DNA of 64,000 nt from Hymenobacter puniceus (lineage in GTDB: Bacteria; Bacteroidota; Bacteroidia; Cytophagales; Hymenobacteraceae): positions 1 to 64,000 of the forward strand of contig NZ_JACSCX010000007.1 of the NCBI RefSeq assembly GCF_014333525.1, written 5' to 3'. The position numbers and the translations under genes were made by a program. Numbering within the stretch: position 1 is the stretch's first letter; the number at the start of each line of letters is the position of its first letter. This document shows positions 15,504-27,624 of the stretch, in pieces. Under the pieces are notes generated by a model that searched no databases, had not been told where the DNA came from, and worked only from the letters and a program-made list of their open reading frames with translations.

Positions 15504-16226
15504 TCAGCGGCATACTTGCTTCTGAAACTCTGCCACCTGTGTCATGCCCAAATCCAGGCACCTCTGCAGGTCGGCGCAACAACCTACCAAATCCTGAAGC
15601 TGGTATTTGGCCGCTGCCCTATTCTCGTAGGCGGTAGCGTAATTGGGGTCCAGTTTGATGGCTTGATCATAGGCCTGAACTGCTTGTTCGAAATGGCCTT
15701 GCATTATGTGGGCCTTGCCAATCCCGTAGAAGCTTGTTTTGGCAGAAGGCGAAACCTGAACAGCCTGCTCAAATTCGGTTAGCGCTGCCGGATAATTGCG
15801 CTCCTGCAGGTAACTGTAACCAATATGTTCATAGGCCCGCACATCAGTCGAATCAGCCTGCTTCATCCTTCCGAAGTAGACCCGCGCCTTCGCAAACTGG
15901 CGCAGGCTATTGTGTATCACACCCAGATTCCATAGTGCATTGTAGTCCTCTGGCGTAAACTGCGCTGGATTGATGTCCAAAACCAACTGCGAATCCTTTC
16001 GGGACCCTTCATAATCCTGCTGCTGATATTTGGCTTTGCTTCGCAGCACCAACGCTCGTTCCTGCCGAGGCTGTTGCTTCAGCACAGCATCGAAATGCTG
16101 GATGGCGGCAGCAGTGTTTCCATCGTCTAGCGCCTTCTCACCCAAGGCGAAATCATCTGCAGTGCTTTGCGCCTGACAGGCTTGGGTCAGCAATAGAATA
16201 CAGAACCAGAATAGCGTACGTTTCAT
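15504..16226 (-). CDS. Exported TPR protein
   Basis: 240 residues with a signal peptide (KRTLFWFCILLLTQACQAQ); the cysteine sits in TQAC, which is a poor lipobox, so export as a soluble periplasmic protein is as likely as lipidation. The rest is made of tetratricopeptide repeats, for example NTAAAIQHFDAVLKQQP, NYPAALTEFEQAVQVSP and HFEQAVQAYDQAIKLDP with the usual following NYATAYENRA. Such proteins act as protein-binding scaffolds. Partner unknown. Single gene, converging with moeA. Confidence 0.8.
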   Translation of the reverse strand: MKRTLFWFCILLLTQACQAQSTADDFALGEKALDDGNTAAAIQHFDAVLKQQPRQERALVLRSKAKYQQQDYEGSRKDSQLVLDINPAQFTPEDYNALWNLGVIHNSLRQFAKARVYFGRMKQADSTDVRAYEHIGYSYLQERNYPAALTEFEQAVQVSPSAKTSFYGIGKAHIMQGHFEQAVQAYDQAIKLDPNYATAYENRAAAKYQLQDLVGCCADLQRCLDLGMTQVAEFQKQVCR

Positions 16227-16310
16227 GGCTCCAAAGATGCGAGGCTCGCGCAGGAAACGGATGCACGTTGGCGCAGTAATATTACTTCCAAGGAAGACCA
16301 GCTGACCTCT

Positions 16311-16727
16311 TCACCTCTCAAAATCCAGCCCGCAGTGAAAGCAGTGGCATTGGGGCTTCTCGGGGGCCAGCAACCACAGGCGCAGCTTCACGAACAGGCT
16401 ATCGGAAGGCTCGGGCTGCTGGCGGCACACTACGTCGGGGTGGTGGCAGCGGGGACAGCGGCTGACGTTGCTGGCGTCGTCGTCGGAGTCAGCTAAGGCG
16501 TGCATGGTGGGGTGGCTGGCGTCCAGCAGTTCCTGCGCGGCGGCCAGATCGGGCTGGCGCACGTGCAGGCGCACGCCACCGGATATGGGACCGTAAGGGC
16601 GGTTTTCGTTGCTCAGGAAGCTCGGGATACCTGCAGCATCCAACTGGTTTTTAGCCAGATGTGCCGAAATGCTATTGGCGAAAGAGGCCAGGAGCACGAT
16701 GGGCTGATCGGAGGGCTCGTCGAACAT
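16311..16727 (-). CDS. DUF2007 domain protein with C-terminal zinc ribbon
   Basis: 138 residues. The N-terminal 70 (IVLLASFANSISAHLAKNQLDAAGIPSFLSNEN, then GVRLHVRQPDLAAAQELL) match the DUF2007 'putative signal transducing protein' fold. The C-terminal part has two cysteine pairs, CPRC and CFHC, about 40 residues apart, which would bind zinc. Cytoplasmic. Function unknown; no clear partner. Confidence 0.8.
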   Translation of the reverse strand: MFDEPSDQPIVLLASFANSISAHLAKNQLDAAGIPSFLSNENRPYGPISGGVRLHVRQPDLAAAQELLDASHPTMHALADSDDDASNVSRCPRCHHPDVVCRQQPEPSDSLFVKLRLWLLAPEKPQCHCFHCGLDFER

Positions 16728-16742
16728 GCAGCGGGGCGTTTC

Positions 16743-16834
16743 TGGAGTATTGAGTATCCGGTATTAAGTACTGCGTATTCAGCTACAATCGACAGCAGAA
16801 TAGCTCATCCTTAGTGCTCGATACTCAACACTCC
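16743..16834. repeat. Imperfect inverted repeat (GGAGTNTTGAGTATC)
   Basis: GGAGTATTGAGTATCCGG near 16744 faces CGATACTCAACACTCC ending at 16834. Spacer about 55 bases. Another intergenic palindrome type, next to the DUF2007 gene start. Confidence 0.65.
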
Positions 16835-16838
16835 GAAA

Positions 16839-16880
16839 AACAAAAGAAGCACCCCGCGGGGTGCTTCTTTTGTTTTTCGG
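16839..16880. terminator. Perfect hairpin with T runs on both sides
   Basis: AAAACAAAAGAAGCACCCC pairs exactly with GGGGTGCTTCTTTTGTTTT, joined by two or so bases. Because it has A and T runs on either side it can stop transcripts from both directions; it lies 20 bases past the stop of the small minus-strand gene at 16901 and is the natural terminator of the MFS operon. Confidence 0.88.
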
Positions 16881-16900
16881 CTACTTTATTTCGGGCGGTG

Positions 16901-17044
16901 CTACTTGAACAGAGCCAGGGCCTTAATGAAGGTCTGGGAAACGCCCCAGGCCAGCGGCACACCCACAAACAGCCAGGCAATAACCAGCGCACCAGTGGAG
17001 CTGGGCGTGGTATCGGCGGTGGAATTCTGCGTTCTTGGTTCCAT
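16901..17044 (-). CDS. 47-residue MFS transporter small subunit
   Basis: A very small gene. Translation is MEPRTQNSTADTTPS then STGALVIAWLFVGVPLAWG and VSQTFIKALALFK, ending in TAG. It has a polar N-terminus and one transmembrane helix. The WLFVGVPLAWGVxQT-IKALALF pattern is that of the small proteins annotated as partners of oxalate/formate-type MFS carriers. It begins 36 bases after the stop of such a carrier, on the same strand, and is followed directly by the hairpin at 16839-16880. Its role (stability, gating or assembly) is unproven. Confidence 0.85.
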   Translation of the reverse strand: MEPRTQNSTADTTPSSTGALVIAWLFVGVPLAWGVSQTFIKALALFK

Positions 17045-17079
17045 ATCGAATCAAATTCAGGAAGTGAGAGATGCAGCGG

Positions 17080-18483
17080 CTAGGCCACTGCTTTTTTGGC
17101 GGCATCCTTCTCGAAATACCGCTCCGCTACGGGCTTCACCAGGAGGTTGGCAATCAAACCAACTACCAGCAGCACCGCCATGGTGTAGAATACCGACTGA
17201 TACGCCGCTGCACCCACCAGACCTTTATCTTTGGCGTTGCCATGCAGGTAGTTTACAATCACGGGGCCAAGTACGCCGGCTGTACTCCAGGCCGTGAGCA
17301 AGCGCCCGTGGATGGCGCCTACCTGCAGCTTGCCGAACAGGTCGGAGAGGTAGGCCGGAATGGTAGCGAAACCACCGCCATACATGGTCAGAATCACGCA
17401 GGATACCACCACAAATAGCGTGAGCTGAGCACCGGCGCCCAGCGTCGGAATCAGGGCATACAGCAGGATACCCAGGCCGAAGTAGATGGCGTAGGTGGTT
17501 TTGCGGCCCAGCTTATCGGAAGCCGACGACCAGAAGAACCGGCCCAGCAGGTTGAACAAGCTCAGCAGACCCACAAAGCCCGCCGCCGCCGCCGCCGTTA
17601 CGCCGCGTCCGGCACCCATGGCACCATCAGAAAACGACTCCTGAATGAGTGGCGAAGCTGTTTCGAGCACGCCGATACCGGCCGTTACGTTCATGCACAG
17701 CACCACCCACAGCAGCCAGAACTGCGGCGTCTTGATGGCATTGTCAGCCGTAACGTTGCCGGTGGTGATGAGGGCGTTATTATCAGTTGAAGGCGTGTAG
17801 CCTGCGGGTTTCCAGTCGTCGGCGGGCACCCGGATACTCCAGACGCCAAACTGCATGAACAGCAAATAAATCAGACCCATGGCCAGGAACGTGGCGGCCA
17901 CGCCCAGCGTGCCGGTTCCGGCTGCTTTAAAATGGTCCATGAGCATAACAGCCAGCGGCGACCCTATCATGGCGCCGCCACCAAAACCCATGATGGCCAT
18001 ACCCGTTGCCACGCCTTTGCGGTCCGGAAACCACTTGATGAGCGTGCTTACCGGCGAGATATAGCCAATGCCCAGTCCGATGCCGCCCACGAAACCGTAG
18101 CCGAAATACACCAGCCAGATATTGTGCAGATGTACGCCCAGCGCGGCAATAAAGAAGCCACCGCCAAAGCATAGCGCTGACGCCATCATGGCCTTGCGTG
18201 GGCCTACCCGTTCCAGCCACTTGCCAAAAATAGCGGCCGAAAGGCCCAGCAGCACAATAGCAATGGAGAAGATGACCCCCAGTTGCCCGGGCGTCCAGTC
18301 GGTGGGAGCTGGCGCGTCGGGGTTGCCACTGATAAGCGCGCCCAACGGCTTTTTGAATACGCTGAAGGCATAGGCTTGCCCAATGGCCAAGTGAACGGCC
18401 AGCGCGGCTGGCGGCACCAGCCAACGGTTGTAGCCGGGGCCAGCTACGGTGCGGCTACGGTCCAGTAAGGAATCTTCTGCCAT
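17080..18483 (-). CDS. OFA-family MFS carrier (oxalate/formate antiporter-like)
   Basis: 467 residues from the ATG at 18483, twelve or so membrane helices. The start AGPGYNRWLVPPAALAVHLAIGQAYAFSVFKKPL is typical of OFA carriers, as are GLGIGYISPVSTLIKWFPDRKGVATGMAI in two parts, GPRKAMMASALCFGGGF and the C-terminal IPAYLSDLFG. Family members exchange oxalate, formate or other small carboxylates, but many have other substrates. Its location at the end of a molybdoenzyme/FdhD island suggests formate traffic; that link is inference. It forms a two-gene unit with the 47-residue partner. Confidence 0.88.
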   Translation of the reverse strand: MAEDSLLDRSRTVAGPGYNRWLVPPAALAVHLAIGQAYAFSVFKKPLGALISGNPDAPAPTDWTPGQLGVIFSIAIVLLGLSAAIFGKWLERVGPRKAMMASALCFGGGFFIAALGVHLHNIWLVYFGYGFVGGIGLGIGYISPVSTLIKWFPDRKGVATGMAIMGFGGGAMIGSPLAVMLMDHFKAAGTGTLGVAATFLAMGLIYLLFMQFGVWSIRVPADDWKPAGYTPSTDNNALITTGNVTADNAIKTPQFWLLWVVLCMNVTAGIGVLETASPLIQESFSDGAMGAGRGVTAAAAAGFVGLLSLFNLLGRFFWSSASDKLGRKTTYAIYFGLGILLYALIPTLGAGAQLTLFVVVSCVILTMYGGGFATIPAYLSDLFGKLQVGAIHGRLLTAWSTAGVLGPVIVNYLHGNAKDKGLVGAAAYQSVFYTMAVLLVVGLIANLLVKPVAERYFEKDAAKKAVA

Positions 18484-18684
18484 GAGAGTTGATGGGTTTG
18501 GTGGTTTTGGTGGTGAGAGGAACAGAAATGCCAATAGCACGACCGAAGCCGTGGCTGATTTTTAGGAAGATATCGGCTTTGTACGCCGATTTCAGGCAAA
18601 AGCCGAACTATTTTTTGCTAAAAAGCTATAGGTCCGACCGTAACCGCAACGTCTTCCTTCTGACAGGGCCACACGATACCGCCG

Positions 18685-20205
18685 CTACTCTTGCTCGGCC
18701 GGCTGGTGGTGCAGCCAGCCGCGCAGCCCTTTGGCGCGCGACGCCTGCAGAAAATCATGTACTCCGTCGGCCATAGCCTGCGCCATTTGGCGCTGGGCGG
18801 CGGGGTCAGTCAGCACTTTTTCGTCTTCCGGGTTAGATAAAAAAGCTGTTTCTACCAGCGCGTTGGGATACTCAGTGGGGCCATTCAAGCCGAAATTGAA
18901 ATTACCAACCAAGCCCCACCCCGGCAGGCCAGTCTGCTCCTGCATGCGCTGGTAGAGCGCCGCCGCCAGCGGCCGAAACGCCACGTAGCGGTAGAAGGCC
19001 GCCGTGCCCCGCGCCGCCGCACTCCCCGCCGAATTGACGTGGATGCTGACCAGTAGCGCGGGCCGGCGCTGGCGCAGCAGCAGTACCCTGTCGCCGTTGT
19101 CCACGGTCCGGTCGTCGGTGCGGGTCATGAGCACGCGGGCACCTCGGCGCTCCAACTCCTGGCGCAACTGCTGAGCAATGGCCAGGGTCAGATCTTTTTC
19201 GCGGATGCTGGCCGGAGTGGCCGCGCCAGTGTTGGTTCCGCCATGGCCGGCATCGATGGCTACAAGCAGCCCTTTAAGATGCAGTTTGGCGGGTGGGCGC
19301 GCCACCTGCACCACCAACGTGTTACGCACGTAACGCACATGGTAGCCCCAACTTTGGCGATGGCGCAGTGGCAGCACCATCCGGAATACATCGGGCTGCG
19401 GCTGCTCATAGTAGATGTCGCCCAGTTCTTGCAGGCCGGCGCGCTGCGTTATCCAGTTGGTGTTGGAAGTGGCCCCAAATACATCCACGACCAGCCGGGC
19501 AGGGTTTTGCAGCAGTTGCGTGCGGTATGGCAGGCGCTGGCTGAGCGGCAGGCGCACATAGTCGTAGAGTGAGTCGCCCTGCACGCTCCACGAGCCGGTG
19601 AGCGAAGCCGGCACGAAGCCGCCCAGCGGCAGCAGCCGCACCACTTCGGCGGGCACCCACGCCTGCTGCCCGGCGGCCAGCCGTACACGGTATTGGCCTG
19701 CAGCCTGCCCCACTACATGCAGTACCACCAGCGAATCGAGGTAGCCGAACTTAGCACCACCCAGCCGGTCTTCGCCCAAGCCGTAGTTCAGGTAAGCCAG
19801 CCCACCCCTGGTAACAGCCAACTGCGGCTGATTGGGGTTAAGGATGCGCACCGGCGCAATCGTAGCCAGCGAGTCGTGGCGCCCATCAGGCAGGCGCAGG
19901 TGCAGCCACAGCGGCCGGCCGTTGGGGCCGCCCAGCGTATCGGCAGCCGTGACGGTGTAGCTACCCTGGTAGATGCCGCGCTGCCCGCTGGCCTGCTCTG
20001 CTGGCAGCTCCGGTAGCGGCTGGCCGTTCAGGAACGTGGCTTGCCCTCCAGCCTCTCCTGTAAGGCGCACCTGTAGTTGGTCGCCGGGACTTAGCCATAG
20101 TATGCCACCGGGCACCGTTTCTGCTGTTTTTATCAAACGCTGGGCAGCCACCGGGCCGGCATTCCCTAGGAAGCACAGGACCAGCAGCCAGACAGTAGCA
20201 TTCAT
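18685..20205 (-). CDS. N-acetylmuramoyl-L-alanine amidase (Amidase_3)
   Basis: Exported peptidoglycan hydrolase that cuts the bond between MurNAc and the stem peptide. The ATG at 20205 opens a signal peptide (NATVWLLVLCFLGNAGPVAAQ); 506 residues. Residues about 20-290 form an unassigned N-terminal region with SH3-like and AMIN-like beta segments (for example RLVVDVFGATSNTNW). The C-terminal 200 residues are the catalytic domain: VAIDAGHGGTNTGA (zinc His), SIREKDLTLAIAQ (zinc Glu), LLVSIHVNSAG (zinc His) and ALVETAFLSNPEDEKVL (catalytic Glu). It heads no obvious operon; a lipoprotein gene follows upstream on the same strand. Confidence 0.92.
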   Translation of the reverse strand: MNATVWLLVLCFLGNAGPVAAQRLIKTAETVPGGILWLSPGDQLQVRLTGEAGGQATFLNGQPLPELPAEQASGQRGIYQGSYTVTAADTLGGPNGRPLWLHLRLPDGRHDSLATIAPVRILNPNQPQLAVTRGGLAYLNYGLGEDRLGGAKFGYLDSLVVLHVVGQAAGQYRVRLAAGQQAWVPAEVVRLLPLGGFVPASLTGSWSVQGDSLYDYVRLPLSQRLPYRTQLLQNPARLVVDVFGATSNTNWITQRAGLQELGDIYYEQPQPDVFRMVLPLRHRQSWGYHVRYVRNTLVVQVARPPAKLHLKGLLVAIDAGHGGTNTGAATPASIREKDLTLAIAQQLRQELERRGARVLMTRTDDRTVDNGDRVLLLRQRRPALLVSIHVNSAGSAAARGTAAFYRYVAFRPLAAALYQRMQEQTGLPGWGLVGNFNFGLNGPTEYPNALVETAFLSNPEDEKVLTDPAAQRQMAQAMADGVHDFLQASRAKGLRGWLHHQPAEQE

Positions 20206-20289
20206 TGCAGGCGCTCTTTGCATAAGACAACTCACATAAAAAGAGAGCTCCACCACCAGGCAGAGCTCTCCAATGCAGGGAAAACAGGG

Positions 20290-20838
20290 CTACTCCTCGC
20301 GCACGGCTTCGCGCAGGTCTTTCACGTCGCGGCTGGTTTCCATAGCCGTAAATTCGGTTTGCAGGGCCCGGATGTGCAGCTCGTCGCGGCCTTTTATATC
20401 AAGGCGGATCTTACGAAACTGGGCATTGAGGCGGCGGCTGATAAGCGTGGCATAGTCCCAGTCGCGCTGGGTCCAGGTGCTGCGGCGGGCCCGCACCTGC
20501 TGCATAAACTGCGTGAAGGCCGGCTCAATAGTGGCTGCAGTAAGTTGCTCGATATCGGCGTAAGTACCCAGCAGCTCGTTGGCGAAGGCACCGGCTGCCT
20601 GGTCGCTGACTGGTTGGCGCGTGCGGGCGCGCGATACCGAATCGAAGCGGGCGGCACGGCGGCCGACTACGCGCAACTTGGCAGCAGCGCGTTCGGCCAG
20701 CGTATCAAGGTTGCGGACTTCATCACGCACTACTTCCTGCCGCTCACGCGGGGTGGTGTCGCAGGACGTAAGCAATAAGGCAGCTCCGGTGGCTACGCCG
20801 GTGGCCGCCAGCAGACGGAAGGTGGAGGACAGGTTCAT
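20290..20838 (-). CDS. Lipoprotein of unknown function
   Basis: 182 residues. The signal peptide ends in LLLTSC, a proper lipobox, followed by DTTPRERQEV. The mature part is helical and highly charged, rich in Arg, Glu and Ala (for example VRDEVRNLDTLAERAAAKLRV), probably a coiled coil. It lies 84 bases upstream of the amidase gene on the same strand and may be co-expressed. I do not recognise the family. Confidence 0.72.
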   Translation of the reverse strand: MNLSSTFRLLAATGVATGAALLLTSCDTTPRERQEVVRDEVRNLDTLAERAAAKLRVVGRRAARFDSVSRARTRQPVSDQAAGAFANELLGTYADIEQLTAATIEPAFTQFMQQVRARRSTWTQRDWDYATLISRRLNAQFRKIRLDIKGRDELHIRALQTEFTAMETSRDVKDLREAVREE

Positions 20839-20920
20839 GCACGAAATGTACGTAACCTGCCGCCTTTGAGGTTAGGCAGTCTTTGAGGTGCCTGGGACGC
20901 GGCGAGCCGAATGTGCGGCA

Positions 20921-20996
20921 AGACGCCGCCGGGAGCAGCTCACCCAACCGGCAAGCCTGCTGCCTAACGCTGAGGTGAGCTACTCCGGCGCCGCGT
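20921..20996. repeat. Imperfect inverted repeat between two minus-strand genes
   Basis: CGCCGGGAGCAGCTCACC (20927-20944 region) faces GGTGAGCTACTCCGGCG (20974-20990). About 17 of 18 positions pair. It could serve as terminator of the TonB-like gene at 21024, which ends 28 bases away on the minus strand. Confidence 0.6.
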
Positions 20997-21023
20997 TTTG
21001 CAAGGCGTGCTTTTCGCTCAGGC

Positions 21024-21611
21024 TCAGCGCTGCTGCAGTCGGAACGTGAATGGCAGCTCATACACAACCGGCACGGCACGGCCAGCTAGGCGAGCCGGAA
21101 TCCACTGGGGCGGAATAGTGCGGCACAGGCGCAGGGCTTCTTCGTCGCAGCCGCCTCCAATGCCCATCATCACCTTGTGGCCGGAAGTGCGCCCCAGTGT
21201 ATCGATAGCAAAAGACACCAGTACTTTGCCCTGAATATTTTTGTTCTGGGCCTGCATCGGATAATTGAGCTTGGCCATGTAGGCCGCCAGGGCCGCCTCG
21301 CCGCCCACAAACAGCGGTGGCTGCTGCACGCGGGTGCGGGTCCACTGGCCGGGGCTCACTTCGGCTTCGTACGGAATATCCTCGATAGGACGATAAAACA
21401 ACAGCTTGTTGGCAGTGTGGTCGTAGCGCTGCACCAGCACCTGGCGGCCGTCGCGGGTCAAGCTGAAGTATTCCCAGACGCCTACTTTGCGGCCTTTGTC
21501 CATCTCGCCACTTTCCAGCTCGCTTTTTCGGAGGCGTTGCGCCGAAGCACCGGGACATAGCAATAGCAGCAACAGGGCGCAAAGCGCCGCTAAGGAGTAA
21601 AGTTGTTTCAT
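21024..21611 (-). CDS. Exported TonB C-terminal-domain protein
   Basis: 195 residues with a signal peptide (YSLAALCALLLLLLCPGASAQ). Residues about 25-90 have the MORN-like pattern of Bacteroidota TonB relatives (GRKVGVWEYFSLTRDGRQVLVQRYD). The last 90 carry the TonB C-terminal fold: GKVLVSFAIDTLGRTSG, EALRLCRTIPPQWIPARLAGRAV and PVVYELPFTF. There is no membrane anchor beyond the signal peptide, so it is a periplasmic TonB-box-like protein of unknown client rather than an energy transducer. Stand-alone gene. Confidence 0.83.
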   Translation of the reverse strand: MKQLYSLAALCALLLLLLCPGASAQRLRKSELESGEMDKGRKVGVWEYFSLTRDGRQVLVQRYDHTANKLLFYRPIEDIPYEAEVSPGQWTRTRVQQPPLFVGGEAALAAYMAKLNYPMQAQNKNIQGKVLVSFAIDTLGRTSGHKVMMGIGGGCDEEALRLCRTIPPQWIPARLAGRAVPVVYELPFTFRLQQR

Positions 21612-21860
21612 ACGGGTGGGAAGAGGAAGTCGCGGCGAGCCCCGGGGGGAATGGAGCAGAACGCCGCTAGAGCAAAAATTTAGTGGTAAAGTTCAATACT
21701 TCATCTACCTCCTCTTCTTCGCGCAGCACTTCGTTTTAGTGCGCACAGGCCCCGGAATAGCCTGATTAGCCTTCAAAACCGATTATCTGCCAGGCAAAGG
21801 CAAGAAGTTAGATTCCGGAAATATACAAGTGTTATAGCAGATACACAAGATGTTGCATAC
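21612..21860. other. Intergenic gap, nothing recognised
   Basis: A 249-base space between two minus-strand genes. No reading frame, hairpin or repeat stands out. Confidence 0.5.
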
Positions 21861-22337
21861 TCAGTTTTCCAAGCCGTCCAGTTGGTCGCGCAGGTCGCGA
21901 ATCTGGCCCTGCAGGCCCGGATGGTGCGGGCATACTTTCTCTAGCCGCCGCAGCAGCCGCAACGCGCCGGCTGTGTCGCCGAGCATGCGGTGCATGGTGG
22001 CCCAGCCGGCCAACGCGCCGAAATGACGCGGCTCCAGCCGAAGTGTTTCCTGCACGTCGTGGATGGAGGCCCGATATTCACCGCGCAGATAATAGGCTGT
22101 GGCACGCTTATTCCAGCCTTCGGCGTACGTGGGCCGCTCGTGCACCAGCACATCGAACTCGGCAATGGCACGCGTATAGTCGCCGGCCGCCATAGCCCGC
22201 ATGCCTACCTCTAGGTGCTTGTCGAGCCGGTGGTCGTGGGTGGTGAGCCATTGCTGCCAGATGCCGTTTTGCAGCGCTTCTATCTCCGTGGGCGCCGTGG
22301 CCTCACGTAGCCGCGCAAACAGGTCGTCAAGGTTCAT
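21861..22337 (-). CDS. Cytoplasmic TPR protein
   Basis: 158 residues from the ATG at 22337 (MNLDDLFARLREATAPTEIEAL). The longer frame to 22505 runs through the inverted repeat and is not used. Repeats such as GDYTRAIAEFDVLVHERPTYAEGWNKRATAYYL (in parts) and EYRASIHDVQETLRLEPRHFGALAGWATM mark two or three TPR units. This layout, a short N-terminal helix then TPRs, is common in Bacteroidota and Proteobacteria proteins of unknown role. It lies downstream of metF, on the same strand, after a repeat. Confidence 0.82.
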   Translation of the reverse strand: MNLDDLFARLREATAPTEIEALQNGIWQQWLTTHDHRLDKHLEVGMRAMAAGDYTRAIAEFDVLVHERPTYAEGWNKRATAYYLRGEYRASIHDVQETLRLEPRHFGALAGWATMHRMLGDTAGALRLLRRLEKVCPHHPGLQGQIRDLRDQLDGLEN

Positions 22338-22339
22338 AG

Positions 22340-22430
22340 GCGTTATTCGTTGCTTGTTTTTCGTGGTTTGTGATGGTCGTGTAGCACGCTGCCGTTTACG
22401 AACAACAAAAAACAAACAACGAAAAACCCG
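22340..22430. repeat. Inverted repeat (CGTTGCTTGTTTTTCG)
   Basis: TTATTCGTTGCTTGTTTTTC (about 22345-22364) faces AACAAAAAACAAACAACGAA (about 22402-22421). It fills the space between metF and the TPR gene. Different in sequence from the GTCATGCTGAGC family. Confidence 0.65.
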
Positions 22431-22431
22431 C

Positions 22432-23388
22432 CTAAAACAACGCCGACGCCACCCGGCGGATGCTCTCCGACTTACCCATGCTGTAGTAGTGCAGGCAGGG
22501 CACACCGTGGGCCATCAGCTCCTGGCTCTGGTTGATGCACCATTCAATCCCGATTTCGCGGGCCGCTGCGTTGTCGGGGGCTAAGTGCACGGCGTCGGCC
22601 AGTTCCTCCGGGATATTGAGGTAGAAAGCCCGGGGCAGCATCGTGAGCTGGCTTTTGGTAGTCAGCGGCTTAAGGCCCGGAATGATGGGCACCGTGATAC
22701 CAGCCTCACGGCAGCGCTTTTCGAAGCTGAAAAACTGCTCGTTGTCGAAGAACATCTGCGTTACGATGTAGTCGGCGCCACGGTCTACTTTGTGCTTGAG
22801 GTAGCGTAAATCGGCCCCGTAGTTCGGCGACTCGAAGTGCTTCTCGGGGTAGCCGGCCGTCCCAATGCAGAAGTCAGTGGCCCAGGTATCATCTTGTTTT
22901 TCATCCAGATAGCCACCCTTGTTGAGGTCCGACACTTGCCCGATCAGGTCGCAGGCGTAGGCGTGGCCGTCGGGGTCGGGCTTGAAGCTGCCTTCGGATT
23001 TGATCGGGTCGCCGCGCAGGGCCAGCACGTTGTCGATGCCCAGGAAGTGCAGGTCGATGAGGGCATTTTCGGTTTCCTCCTTCGAGAAGCCGCCGCAGAT
23101 CAGGTGGGGCACAGTGTCCACGTCGAAGCGGTTTTTGATGGCCGCGCAGATGCCCACGGTACCGGGCCGCTTGCGCACGGTTTTCTTTTCCAGCAGGCCG
23201 TTGGGATGCTGGCGATACACGTACTCCTCGCGGTGGTAGGTTACATCAATAAACGGCGGCTTGAACTCCATCAGCGGCTCGATGTTGGAGAACAGGTTCT
23301 GGATATTCTCGCCCTTTTTGGGTGGTAGCACCTCAAAGGAAAACAGCGTTTTGCCGTTGGCGCGGGTCAGGTGTTCGGTTACTTTCAT
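22432..23388 (-). CDS. metF: MetF, methylenetetrahydrofolate reductase
   Basis: Flavoprotein that reduces 5,10-methylene-THF to 5-methyl-THF, the methyl donor for MetH next door. 318 residues from the ATG at 23388. Signatures: FSFEVLPPKKGENIQNL (TIM-barrel start with catalytic Glu), DVTYHREEYVY, HLICGGFSKEE, NVLALRGDP, GTAGYPEKHFESP, VTQMFFDN and IPIIPGLKPLT-like PIIPGLKPLTTK. It is immediately downstream of metH on the same strand, so the two act as a methionine-regeneration pair. A palindromic repeat occupies the 142-base gap; whether the metH riboswitch also governs metF depends on read-through. Confidence 0.96.
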   Translation of the reverse strand: MKVTEHLTRANGKTLFSFEVLPPKKGENIQNLFSNIEPLMEFKPPFIDVTYHREEYVYRQHPNGLLEKKTVRKRPGTVGICAAIKNRFDVDTVPHLICGGFSKEETENALIDLHFLGIDNVLALRGDPIKSEGSFKPDPDGHAYACDLIGQVSDLNKGGYLDEKQDDTWATDFCIGTAGYPEKHFESPNYGADLRYLKHKVDRGADYIVTQMFFDNEQFFSFEKRCREAGITVPIIPGLKPLTTKSQLTMLPRAFYLNIPEELADAVHLAPDNAAAREIGIEWCINQSQELMAHGVPCLHYYSMGKSESIRRVASALF

Positions 23389-23424
23389 CAGAAGCGCCAA
23401 CTGGCAGATGGCGAGGCGTTGGAT

Positions 23425-23527
23425 GTAGCGCGAAGCTTTTGCTTCGCGTTTCGTTGATAAGAACGGATGCCGTGGCCGCGTGACAACACTATCAGCAACG
23501 GTACGCGAAGCAAAGGCTTCGCGCTAC
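23425..23527. repeat. Palindromic repeat between metH and metF
   Basis: GTAGCGCGAAGCTTTTGC (from 23425) faces GCAAAGGCTTCGCGCTAC (to 23527); the inner GTTGAT and ATCAGCAAC also pair. The outer word GTAGCGCGAA is shared with the rtcB-flanking repeats, so it is probably a related subtype. Confidence 0.8.
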
Positions 23528-23530
23528 TGG

Positions 23531-27256
<3,726 letters not shown>

Positions 27257-27289
27257 ATCGGCTCTTCTAAGGAAAATCAGCAGCAAAAA

Positions 27290-27443
27290 GTGCCTATCCA
27301 GAAAGAGCCGGGCGCGAAGGCCGGTTCCGTACTTATCTTCTTCCAGCGCCCGCAAAGGCCCTGAAAAGGGAGTTAGCACCTTGTTTTATTTCAGGTTGCT
27401 AAGACGTCATCGGGCCCAATCCCTCGGTCTTTCTGGATAAGTA
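27290..27443 (-). promoter_or_regulatory. SAM-I (S-box) riboswitch of metH
   Basis: Read on the minus strand, the 5' arm CTTATCCAGAAAGA (from 27442) pairs with TCTTTCTGGATAGG (27293-27306) to form a 14-bp P1. Inside are the conserved S-box words GAGGGATTGGGCCCGATG, TTAGCAACC and AAGGTGCTAACTCC in the right order, followed by an enlarged P4 region (GCGGGCGCTGG facing CGCGCCCG). SAM binding is known in this class to lower expression of methionine genes. The distance from P1 to the metH ATG is only about 35 bases with no U-tract terminator, so control would be at translation or by other means. Confidence 0.93.
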
Positions 27444-27449
27444 ACACGG

Positions 27450-27480
27450 CGAAGATACAACCGGAATTGCCGAAATTCAA
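27450..27480 (-). promoter_or_regulatory. Promoter of the metH leader
   Basis: On the minus strand TTGA (27477-27480), 19 bases, then TATCTTCG (27450-27457). The predicted start at about 27443-27446 coincides with the first base of the riboswitch P1 stem, which supports both calls. Confidence 0.6.
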
Positions 27481-27624
27481 TTCCCGGGACTCAGTGGTTG
27501 GCGGCGGCAGCTTCTTGTAGCTAACCGCAGACCAGGGCGGACTGTTGGCCGCCAAGGCCATACTAAGCCACTTTTTTCCGGCGTTGGTTTGCTGTTATTT
27601 GTTTCTCTCCTACTCTGCTGGCTT

